Source of the DNA: Eretmocerus hayati
Taxonomy: Eukaryota > Arthropoda > Insecta > Hymenoptera > Aphelinidae
Assembly (NCBI GenBank): GCA_029851415.1
Contig: CM056742.1
Location: 113,896,246-113,960,245 of the forward strand
DNA length: 64,000 bases
Direction of reading: 5' to 3'
Shown here one piece after another: positions 55,603-64,000 of the stretch; positions within the stretch are counted from its first letter, which is position 1; every line of letters starts with the position of its first letter. Below the pieces are notes generated by a model. That model had not been told where the DNA came from. It did no database searches and saw only the letters and a list, made by a program, of their open reading frames with translations. A program made the translations under genes and the position numbers.

Positions 55603-55931
55603 CAAGGAGAGGTCCAACCTTGCGGAACACGGATCTTGATGAAACTCTGGAGATCATCTTGTTTTGGTAAGAAATGAAGGTCTCTCAAAGGATTTAGTCC
55701 AATGGGCCTCCTATCCCAAGATATAGCTATGGAGGTTAGCATTGTCAGTATATCTATATATGTGCCTTTTTAACATGGGCCTATATGAACAATGTTAATC
55801 TCGATAGCTGGGTCTTGGGATAGGAAGCCCATTGGACTTAACCCTTAGAGATACCTTCATTTCTCACCAGAACGAGATGATCCCAGAGTCTTATCAAGAT
55901 CCGTGTTCCGCAAGGTTGGACCTCCCCTTGT
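55603..55931. repeat. Foldback hairpin, ~145-bp arms
   Basis: 'aggtccaaccttgcggaaca' at 55607 pairs with its complement at 55905-55925. 'ccaatgggcctcctatccca' at 55700 pairs with 'tgggataggaagcccattgg' near 55815. The loop is ~40 nt. The 110-aa minus ORF at 55410-55742 overlaps it and is not supported. Confidence 0.85.
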
Positions 55932-56135
55932 CAGTAAAGTCATTTCCTGATGGACTTCCATCATAGCTTTTTGATGGCGAGCTTCATTTCCTGAAGTTGG
56001 TTGTCGTTCTCGCGGGATGCAAAGATTGAGCCGATAGAGCACGTGTCGCTCATTGTGTTCGCAGTGCGACGGAAAATTGTAAATAAATATGGACTGTTGG
56101 CAGTTAGCAGGGTCTCCGCCGCAGCTGCGCTGCAA

Positions 56136-56819
56136 TATACATATATAGGCAGAGCAAAAGTTCGACAGGCACAGTGCGCACTCAGCAGCGGAGAAAAAGG
56201 TGGCTGGCGCGCGTGGTGCCGTACGACGTATAGGGCCTTACGCGCAGGTAGTCGGGCCCCTCGGCCATCCAGTCCGCTCCTGACAAGAGTATAGGTATAC
56301 TCACAGCACCAAGCGGCGGCTGCTCCGCGCCGTTGCGTCTCGAAACACACTTTGGACTCAATTTACTCAAAATCCACGCCGGCAACCTATTATTTCCTTA
56401 ATGTCTTAGGACGTGGCGTGCAAAATATCGTTGATTTCTTTTGTCATAATCGATGATAGAAGTTTAGTTTGCGCGTGGCCTCGTTTATACTCGCCGATCC
56501 CCTAAGAATACATGTATAAGGATCTTTTCTCTTAAATGATTTTTCTCCCGATATTTGCCGGTGACCCCCTCTTTTCTTGGCGGATTACGATTTCTCATGA
56601 ATTTATCTATGGTTTCCAATTACTTTGAGACCCATTCCCAGTTTAGTTAAAATCTGCGCGAGCCAACTCGCTCTCTTGGAGCCGCACTAATCGCTCATCT
56701 TTTATGTATAGAGAATACCACTTCAGAACGTATGCCCTGTTTTGCTTTGGTATTTGGAATAATTTCCGGCTATGGCGTTAGAGATCTGGTTACCGCTGAT
56801 GTGTATAGAAATCCTGATG
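56136..56819. other. GC-richer then AT-rich intronic sequence
   Basis: ORFs on both strands at 55961-56385 have no recognisable domain. No repeat partner found. Confidence 0.3.
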
Positions 56820-58070
56820 TAGGGGAGAGTGGGGCGAATTAGGACAAGCAAGATATCTCGGTTGTGGGTGAGTCTAGGCTTCCGCCGCATAGAAATATTT
56901 TCAATACCATCACAGACAATGGTTTTTATCGCGGTTAGATCTCTTGAAACGATACTGAGAGTCCACGCTGACATAGGGGTGCTCTTCGAGGGCCTCGCGC
57001 GGTTTATTTTCCAAATGCAAGATTACACGCTGCTCCTGCATAACTGGACGGACTTTATCGGATCATTGATCATCGGATCATATATCGGCCATTCAGGGAT
57101 CAAAAACTACATCACAAAACAAAGATTTTTAGCCGTCGTGGGTCAAAATCGACCCACTTGAACTCAAGTAATCGCAATTTTGCGAAAAAAACGCCTGAGG
57201 GCATTTTAGGACAAACTGGACGGGGCGAATTAGTACAATGCTGAATCCCATCTAAAATCGATCGACCGATCGCGAATCTGTGTTTTTCGAGGATAACTGC
57301 CCATATCGAGGCACGTGTGCATTTGTGCGACTGTTTCGAAGCGCGGGAGGTTGAGGGTGAATTGGGTAATTGAAAAAAAAAAGATGGGAAAGTGAAGTTA
57401 CGATGTTCAATGGACATCTCAGGAGTCAGATTAGACGTCAGAAGTTGCTTTCAACGCGTTCGGAGATAGTACTCGATTTCCGCATTTTCACTCTCGCATT
57501 CGCTGATATTTGGTTGATTGTCGCACTCTATCATTTGGATCGTTGACTTAGGGCAAGTATGGGTATCTTCAATATGAATAAAGAAGAAAGGAAGTCGACT
57601 CTTAGAAGCTGCGAGTCGATTACAGATTGCTGAAGACAGTCGTGCGCCAATAAAGCGCGTAATTCAATAATGTTCCAACATGACTTAAAAATGGCTCGCT
57701 TACTGAAGCTCTAGGAGGTTGTAAAGGTCGCAGGCGAGTTTCCCTCTCGATTCAGGGTTACCACCATGTGTTTTGGGGAGCAAATTCGACTCTGATAGTT
57801 AAGGAATATTGTAGTATACCTCGATTTTCGAAGGCTATCCTAATTTGCCCCCAAAACTGTCCTAAATTGCTTCCAAACGCGGGGCGAATGAGGACAGATT
57901 TTTTTTCTCAAACTTCAAAAAAAAGTATGGAAGCGGTGACCTAGGGGTCTGAAATTTTTCTTGCAATCTATTCAATAGTTGAACTTCAAAGTCCCGTAGC
58001 GCGCCTAGCCCCAAGTATCGCCAGATAGCCCCACTGCAAAACCTGTCCTAATTCGCCCCACTCTCCCCTA
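56820..58070. mobile_element. 1.25-kb TA-flanked DNA transposon, non-autonomous
   Basis: Perfect 24-bp terminal inverted repeats (ggggagagtggggcgaatta, then ggac; 56822-56845 and 58045-58068) are flanked by TA on both sides. The terminal motif recurs inside in both orientations (57195-57237, 57838-57900), a subterminal-repeat pattern typical of transposase binding sites. The 110-aa and 101-aa ORFs inside (56829-57161, 57112-57417) are not recognisable transposases. TA target duplication fits Tc1/mariner-type elements but also others. Confidence 0.8.
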
Positions 58071-58607
58071 TAGAGAATGTATAGAAGAGCCGAGAACTGA
58101 GTCATGATAAAGATAATTAATATAATAAAAAATTACATGCAACGAATCAACCTCGCTTGCTATCTCGCATCCAATTTTATTCTTCCCACACTCATGACCC
58201 AAGTGAGCTTTGCAAGCTTAGATGCCTTAGTGAGCGTCGAGATCGTATCAGTCTGCGCTTCAGTGCAATTGAATTAAATCGATACATATATAAATTTCAT
58301 CACCTACAACCAACAGCGAACTTCGATCCTCCAGTTTTGGATCACAGGGAAAATCATCGATTATGTGCACGCTGTGACTCTCCGAACCACATGACATCGA
58401 TGGAACGAAAAAACGCGAAAATCATCGTTGTGACACAGGGTGAATCATCCAGTGGCTCAAACGATCCGAGCACCGCTGCGCGTCACTGATGAGTGCACCG
58501 ATTGCTTTTTTCGCATAAGGGAAATTGCATGTCGTGTCGGGTGGTGGCGCAGCGTGGCTTGACAATTGTCTTGTAGCGCTTTGTCTGTCATCACCCTAAC
58601 AGATGCG

Positions 58608-58946
58608 CATAGCATGCACTCTAGTTTCGGCTTGTACAGTTGCCTTGATCCAATTTAAGTTGACTCAAATATGAAACAGCAGAATATCACATCTCTCGCC
58701 GATTTTGGAGCAACCGAAATCCTGGAGAACAAGATGAGTTCTTCTAATAACAAGTCTTTGAAAATTCAAATCCATAAACTGAGGAAGAATTCATGAAAGA
58801 ATGCACTTCTAGCACTATTATCACGATTCATTTCGGATACGGGAATCATTCCACCCCATGGCTGTTCCACGTCAATTTCCTCCCCAAATCATAAAGTAGT
58901 TCCACGTACACTAACTGCAATAGTGAAAAGACACATTGGTTCAAAG
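58608..58946. other. Intronic, nothing recognised
   Basis: AT-rich sequence between the repeat and the probable exon. It lacks a strong pyrimidine tract near its end. Confidence 0.3.
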
Positions 58947-58953
58947 GACGCAG

Positions 58954-59211
58954 ATCGAGGGACTGGATGACTCATGAGCAAGAATCATCAGGGAGCGGTG
59001 ATTACGGGCATCATCTGACTATTGGCCCACACGGTGGCGTCGATTGGGTGCGTAGGCTCGGACTCGAGGGTGGAGGCAGAAAATCGAGCGACTCGGAAAT
59101 CAGTGGCGTTGGATCCGGTAGTACGAGTGGTGATGAAATGGCTCTACACAGATCGACAGACTGCATTGTCACCAAGGAGCTGGTCGCAGCATCAGAGAGT
59201 GATCTCTTGCG
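58954..59211 (+). CDS. Probable further C-terminal exon of the same gene (~86 aa)
   Basis: Open from a cag acceptor at 58951-58953 (alternative 58945-58946) to a consensus donor cttgcg|gtgaga at 59211, ending in phase 2. The product is Gly/Ser-rich and acidic (ESSGSGDYGHH, GGVDWVRRLGLEGGGRK, SSDSEISGVGSGSTSGDEM, TKELVAASESDLLR). No named domain is visible; such composition is common in conserved cytoplasmic tails. It is assigned to the anoctamin gene by strand, position and style only. The phase matches the previous exon only with the weaker acceptor. It may be part of another gene. Confidence 0.5.
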
Positions 59212-59562
59212 GTGAGAATATTAATATGTTTATGTGACATTTTCAGTCCTTGCCTCGCCCACAAGAAATGATCCGTATCTCGAGGGCACGAGAATTTGAC
59301 AATTTTTGAGCAGCCTAGCAATTTTTCCAAGTGGAGTTATGGGATCTCATGGAATAGTCATAAGAATCTTGTTCACTCGAGATATTGTATAGAATGTCGA
59401 AATAGTACATTTTGATACCGGGGTGTGAAAACTTTCTCTCTTGCCCAAGTGACGGGTTTCAGTCGATAACCATTCGGACGAGGATGCGGAATAGTACGTT
59501 TCACAAAGAGTTGATGAGGTATTAGATCGCCTCTGAACGATTTAATCGCTCAGAAGCGGAAC
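59212..59562. other. Intronic, nothing recognised
   Basis: A short 'ctctgaacgatttaatcgctcag' hairpin lies near 59531. No ORF of note. Confidence 0.35.
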
Positions 59563-61338
59563 ACGGTGTGCCTGAATTGATCTCAAATGGAATTTTCAGC
59601 TTCGGTCTTGGAAGCTTTGGGTTTCGTTTCTGCGTTATTTAGACATCAAATTACATGAAGAAGGGAAATCTTACGCCGAGCCGATTCTGAGGAATGTCAA
59701 TTGGAACATTTCTGGAACTTTTTTTGGAACTTTTGGTCTTGAAATATCTGAAAAATTCTTCTTGGCTGTGGATTTAGTCATTCAAACAGGAATCGTCATA
59801 CCTGGAGCATATTTCCTCATCAGAGCAAGTCTCTAGCTCCACTTGGACCCTCAAAAGAATAGCCAAAAACGCTATTGCAGTCTCCGACGAGGCCCTCGAT
59901 CATGAATCTCGCGTAAAATCTCGGAACTCGGAGAACTCGGAGGGACGGTTGCCAACGATTTGAAATTGGCCAGTATCATCAGTGGGATAATGCCACAAAG
60001 CTATAGTTATCCATGTATTCGGTGTTATGTGGAGAAAGGCAAGCTCCACAAATGTTGTGAACTAAGGACTGTCCAGGGGAATTTGAGTCACTACATGAAA
60101 TGGGTTGCAGCTGGATCTGTCAAGAGTGATGCGAAAAATTACATTAATTGCGTCAACAAACCGCTGTTCCCATGTCAGCCTAACAGAACATTCCTGGAAC
60201 CATACCACCACCTCAATTGCATGTCATGCTGGGCGTTGTGAATACTATATTTACTCATATGCACCGTGAGTTTGAATACGAGTCTACAATGTGGGTCAAA
60301 AAGTGCAATGTTGAGCGAGAGGTGACACATGGCAGCCCAGCATTGAAGGGAAATTCCTGTACGATTCTTTTGGATAATGTTGACTTGTTGCGATCTTAAT
60401 CAAACCTTGGATTGCTGAAATACGTTCGGACATTCTCGGATTTCAAGAATGTTGTGAGTTCGTGTTTTGGAAAGAATCTCAGTCCGATCTACAAAGAATA
60501 CATTGCGAAGTTTCGCCAAACTTACATAGACTTGAAGTTCAGCGTCACCCCAAAAATGCATGCAGTTTTTCTTCACATTGAGCAATTCTGTGACATGAAA
60601 AATAGGGGATTAGGATTCTACAGTGAGCAAGCAGTTGAATCAGTGCACTATTATTTCGATATTTTCTGGTAAAATCGTAAAGTTTCGAGATCAAACGAAA
60701 ACTACGAAAAGAAACTTTTCCTACCGGTGTGCGCTTACAATAGCCTCCATGTATGAAATTCGATGACCCGCATACTTAGGACTCACCGATGTAATTTCTC
60801 TGAAAGATTTGACGGTGAGGTTGAGGACGAATGTATGATTCGAATAAACAAGCCATTCTTGAATTGTTATGAGTTATTTTTCGATTTGTTTGGGTGCCCC
60901 GGTCCACCATGTATATCGTCAGAATAACGATGTTTATTAATTCACCATATTCCTAATATAATCATTGATGAAACCCACCTCACAATACGAATCATGGTGG
61001 TTCTCTACGTGGAATTCACTGGGATTAGGATTTTGGTCACTGCTTGGGGATTTCCAGGAAAACTAAAGAGCTTCCTCTGATGAGAAAATATGCTCCAGGT
61101 ATGACGATTGATGTTTGGATCACTAAATCCGCAGCCAAGAAGAATTTTTCGAAGATTTCAGGACCAAAAAATTCAGAAGGGCTCCAAAAATGTTCCGATT
61201 GACATTTCTCAGAATTGGCTCGGCGAAAGATTTGCCTTCTTCAAGGAAGATGATGTCTAAGTTACGCAGAAACGAAACCCAAAACTTCCAGGACCGAAGC
61301 TGAAAATTTCATTTAAAATCAAGACAGGCACATCGTGG
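59563..61338 (+). mobile_element. 1.78-kb DNA element with ~275-bp TIRs
   Basis: The left repeat 59563-59836 and right repeat 61058-61338 are about 80% complementary. The outer edge is cacggtgtgcctg and the inner edge ctcatcagag. Paired blocks include 'ttttcagcttcggtc', 'gggtttcgtttctgcgt' and 'acctggagcatatttcctca'. The interior carries a decayed protein-coding region. No target duplication could be settled. Confidence 0.82.
59890..60740 (+). pseudogene. TE-associated protein remnant inside the TIR element
   Basis: Three colinear fragments were found. The first is 59960-60241 (CIRCYVEKGKLHKCCELRT, a Cys-rich start). The second is about 60217-60399 (LGVVNTIFTHMHREFEYES, ALKGNSCTILLDN). The third is 60412-60672 (VVSSCFGKNLSPIYKEYI, FSVTPKMHAVFLHIEQFC, LGFYSEQAVESVHYYFD). 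The order and the motifs 'LGVVN', 'SVTPKxHAVF' and 'SEQA.ESVH' resemble a protein family widespread in TE-rich invertebrate genomes (remembered, not searched). Breaks are a frameshift near 60210-60240, TAA at 60397 and TAA at 60670. I cannot assign a transposase superfamily or catalytic residues. Confidence 0.6.
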
Positions 61339-61940
61339 GAGAGCCTCATGGACATTTCTTGCAACTCTATAAACACGCAAACATCGAAAAATTGCGAAAA
61401 ATCGGTTTCCTCCCGTGTTATCGAATTATACATTTTGATAAAATATTGGCAACAATGGGCAAACTGTGCCTTGAATATACTCGACGCACAATGAATCAAA
61501 AAGGCTGTGCTTGGTCGCCACGCGCAGGAAAGTGAAACCTTCGTGGACCGCTCTAATATAGTTATTTTCTGTTGCGAATAATCATTTCTTGGAACCAAGA
61601 ATTACTTCATTCGTTCATCGAATACATGTTCCGTGATATTACAGAACAGGAAGACTTCCTCTCCATTTGACAATTCTGATCTTAGTATTTCAAGTATTCT
61701 CAATTCAACTTAACATTCATTAATTAAAGTGAATGTGCGAACTCAACCACTCAGGTGACACGAGGTGGATTTCTCTGTACCGGTAGGTTATGAATAACAC
61801 AATCGATCTGTGGTACGAAAAGTATGACACGTGAACAGTGCATTTGAGCTGTTCTAAATATCAAGTGAGCGCTGCATTGATGGTGGTTCTACAACTTGAT
61901 GCAGGTCTGCGTTCTATATTCTGCAATGATACATCCGTCC
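61339..61940. other. Downstream AT-rich sequence, nothing recognised
   Basis: ORFs at 61257-61598 and 61335-61535 cross the TIR edge and are not supported. Confidence 0.3.
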
Positions 61941-62375
61941 AATGGAGTACAGCATTCTAATGGACGGATCGATGGATGGATGGATCGATCGATGGGATGT
62001 GCTGTGATGGGCTGGGGACTTGGCTCGACTGGGGTGCGTTAGGATGGGCTAGGCTGAGTTCGGCTGGGATATGATGGGATGAGCCGGATTGGAATGAGCT
62101 AAGGAGAGATGTGCTAGGGTAGGCTGGACTGAGGTAGTATGGAGATGGTCTGGGATGGCATGCGGGACATCCGTGGGGGGGGGGGGGGATTCCGGAAGGG
62201 GTCGGGGATGAGATGTACTGGGCCGAGGGGGGGGGGGCTGAACGCCTGGGATGGGATAGGAAGACTCTGGATGGTACGGGCTGGGATGGAATGAAATGGG
62301 ATGTGGTAAGAGGGGAGATGGACTCGGTTGGGAAGGGAGTAGCTTGGCTGAGGTGGGGCGGTATATGGGATACAA
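61941..62375. repeat. G-rich degenerate GGGAT/GGCT low-complexity tract
   Basis: Strong strand asymmetry: the plus strand is almost all G, A and T with repeated 'tgggatggg', 'tgggctggg' and 'atggatggatcgatcgatgg', plus runs of 13 and 10 G near 62176 and 62228. Long minus-strand Pro/Ser/His ORFs here are the C-rich strand read through and are spurious. Confidence 0.85.
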
Positions 62376-62432
62376 CATCTCAAGCATGTCGTGTTTAGAT
62401 CATGCAGATACAATTCGATGATTTTTGATACA

Positions 62433-62536
62433 CCTCAAAAAGGTATATGGGTCAAAAGTATGGTGGTACATCTGCACTGTTTTTGCGGCAATAACATGAG
62501 CCTATCATACTTTTAACGCGTAATACCTTTTTGAGG
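62433..62536. repeat. Hairpin, ~30-bp arms
   Basis: cctcaaaaaggtatatgggt, then caaaagtatg, pairs with catacttttaacgcgtaata and cctttttgagg. Confidence 0.75.
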
Positions 62537-62716
62537 CATATCAGAGCACGGAATATTCAAACTGTAGTCATATCAGGGGATTTGACTCGGTCCATGTGAA
62601 AAATGCAATACTCGAGCTTCCTAATCTTTCGAATATAATTCAGATGTCCGCGCGAGCCATCGGTCGAATCATCGATCGGTAGTGTCCGTGCCTTCCGCGC
62701 CCCGCCACAGTAGAAG

Positions 62717-62741
62717 ACACACACACACACACACACACACA
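62717..62741. repeat. (AC)n microsatellite
   Basis: About 12 AC repeats, followed by a (CT)n stretch at about 62749-62758. Overlapping ORFs (62557-62964, 62640-62915) are composition artefacts. Confidence 0.9.
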
Positions 62742-63244
62742 TGCACACTCTCTCTCTCCACGCAGGCAGAGTTGCAGACGACACAGGTCCGGGCTTGCAC
62801 ATTTGGAGTTGATTCGGTCGTGAAATACACTGACTTTGAATGATTGAAAGAAGATACTTATTGGACTCGAAAGGCAAAACTGTATTGTAACTTTGTTTCT
62901 TGGGTTGTCGATCATCGAAATTGAGGAGAACCGAATTGATCTGTGTCGCCTGAGGTTTTGTCAACGATCAAGTAACGGGATTCGAATATTCGCCGCTCCT
63001 TCCCGCGCTCTACGATATATATATGTACTTCCGTCAAAACATTTTTATAAAATCAATCTCGACCATCGCAAAATACAACATTACTTATCTCGGCGGATAA
63101 ATGACCAATCGCGAAAATCCAAAGTTTATGTTGAAGGGCCTCTGATTCTGAATGATTTTGATGTGGAAATGGTGTGTCTTTGAGGTCGACAATGATGATT
63201 AATGTATGTTCGAAAATTATGAGGAGGTTAAAATCCCCAACTTA

Positions 63245-63321
63245 GGCGTATATGCCACAGCGGGGCTGCTCGGAGGCTTCGCCATACTTTCGAGCACAAC
63301 TACCGCTGTGTCAAATACGCC
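63245..63321. repeat. Hairpin beside G-rich array
   Basis: ggcgtatatgccacagcggg and 'gctgctcg' pair with cgagcacaactaccgctgtg and 'tcaaatacgcc', leaving a ~18-nt loop. Confidence 0.75.
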
Positions 63322-63324
63322 GTG

Positions 63325-63660
63325 CTGAGATGGAATGGGATGAGCTGTGGTGAGACGGGAGATAGATCGGGCTGGAGAGGGAGTGGTTGGGCTGGATAGC
63401 CTGGACTGGGCTGAGATAAGATGGACTGGGATGAGATGGGATAAGATGGGAAGGGAAGGGATATGATGGGATTCGATGGGATGGGATGGGATACTTTGGA
63501 TTTAGATGAGATCGGATGGGTTGGGCTGGGATGGGATAGACTAGGATGGGGTGGGATGGACTCGGATGGGATGGGACGGGATACGTTGAATTCGGATAAT
63601 TTGGGATGGGTTGGGGTGGGTTAGGATGGGATGGGATGGAATGGGATGGGGTGGGTTCGG
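63325..63660. repeat. (GGGAT)n-like tandem array
   Basis: Plus-strand pentamer-like repeat (gggatgggatgggatac and variants with gggct, ggact, ggaat) over ~335 bp, with G-runs every 4-6 bases. Confidence 0.85.
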
Positions 63661-64000
63661 ATGAATATACACATGCAGAATACTATGACTTAATCAGGGT
63701 CAATTTCTTCAGGTTTTTATTGTATCCTTTTCCCTGAATTCCCATACGAAAAGAATACAAGAAAAATCGCTTCCAGCATAACGTAACGCTGTGTAAGCTC
63801 AGCACGATTATTCTAGGTGGGCGTCGGTAAAGGAGGTTTCACCTTCAGAAAATTTTTGACATATGCAGTGCAGCTAACACGACATATTTCTTCCCGGTTT
63901 GGTCATAAACTTAGCGCTCAGTCGCACTGATTTCGAAAGATGGTGTGCACCATGCTCCAAAAAGTTAGACCTTGACTTCACGCAAAATGTATTATTCAGA
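63661..64000. other. Nothing recognised
   Basis: AT-rich end of window without a visible exon or repeat partner. Confidence 0.3.

Larger units (their letters stand above)
54952..58607. repeat. 3.65-kb inverted-repeat element with nested inserts
   Basis: Arms 54952-55395 and 58252-58607 pair along 'gacgacagacatagcactac', 'gcaatcggtgcactcatcgg', 'ccactggatgattcaccc', 'gtgcacataatcgatg' and 'gatccaaaactggagg'. The left arm is broken by a small MITE (55042-55134). The interior holds a 330-bp foldback and a TA-flanked TIR element. ORFs at 58157-58489 are arm sequence. Confidence 0.82.
54682..58953 (+). other. Probable 4.3-kb intron filled by an inverted-repeat element
   Basis: Lies between the two probable C-terminal exons and contains the 54952-58607 repeat. 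Phase does not close with the strongest acceptor (58953). It does with a weaker one at 58946, so an extra small exon or alternative splicing is possible. Confidence 0.45.

Noticed and set aside
58157..58489. 110-aa ORF as an intermediate anoctamin exon
   Set aside because: It lies within the right arm of the 54952-58607 inverted repeat and is mirrored in the left arm.
62049..62413. Proline-rich protein on the minus strand
   Set aside because: It is the C-rich complement of a degenerate G-rich repeat, and two frames give equally long proline-rich readings.
63325..63660. Telomeric repeat array
   Set aside because: The unit is GGGAT-like and degenerate, not the arthropod TTAGG, and it is internal to ordinary sequence.

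Overview
The window is eukaryotic, AT-rich and dominated by transposable elements. It most likely comes from an arthropod, probably an insect. The basis is R1-clade non-LTR retrotransposons with GFADD-type reverse transcriptase and C-terminal zinc fingers, a Ty3/Gypsy element resembling the Mag clade, and an invertebrate-type anoctamin gene. No bacterial-style operons, rRNA, CRISPR or recognisable tRNA genes were seen; tRNAs were not searched exhaustively.

One host gene is supported. It is a plus-strand anoctamin (TMEM16) gene, closest in remembered sequence to anoctamin-8. Two exons are firm: 6394-6591 and 33130-33424. They join in phase 0 exactly where the family sequence is continuous. Two further exons are probable: 54262-54681, which is phase-compatible with the previous exon, and about 58954-59211. 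These encode a low-complexity hydrophilic C-terminal region. The introns are about 26.5 kb, 20.8 kb and 4.3 kb and are largely filled by repeats. The first of these introns appears to be GC-AG. The 5' exons and the 3' end lie outside the window or were not recognised.

Region by region. 1-6393: foldback repeats, GATG-type simple repeats and a copy of a (CA)n-bearing repeat. 6780-14560: a ~130-bp tandem repeat array split by a complete but decayed R1-like retrotransposon (7608-13397, minus strand, 15-bp target duplication) and by a smaller repeat. 15270-21750: a large inverted repeat with several generations of nested insertions. 21795-32655: two ~1-kb inverted arms around 9 kb that holds a 1.5-kb near-palindrome, a 0.76-kb foldback, a 146-bp hairpin and a 448-bp GC-rich insert with 15-bp flanking repeats. 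33535-39880: four 5'-truncated R1-like copies, head-to-tail on the minus strand, with (GA)n at the junctions. 40078-43455: inverted arms flanking another (CA)n/320-bp-repeat element. 43749-49649: a Gypsy-type LTR retrotransposon (minus strand, 174-bp LTRs, 5-bp TSD) with several inactivating breaks. 50000-51500: more hairpins. 54952-58607: an inverted-repeat element carrying nested MITE-like units. 59563-61338: a TIR element with remnants of a TE-type protein. 61940-63660: G-rich GGGAT-like arrays.

Every retrotransposon whose orientation could be read lies antisense to the anoctamin gene. The unusual content is structural: the number of inverted repeats, the head-to-tail retrotransposon array, and a repeat family with a fixed terminal hairpin. 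I do not see a coherent undescribed multi-gene system. Coordinates of repeat edges are by eye and usually good to about 5-20 bases.
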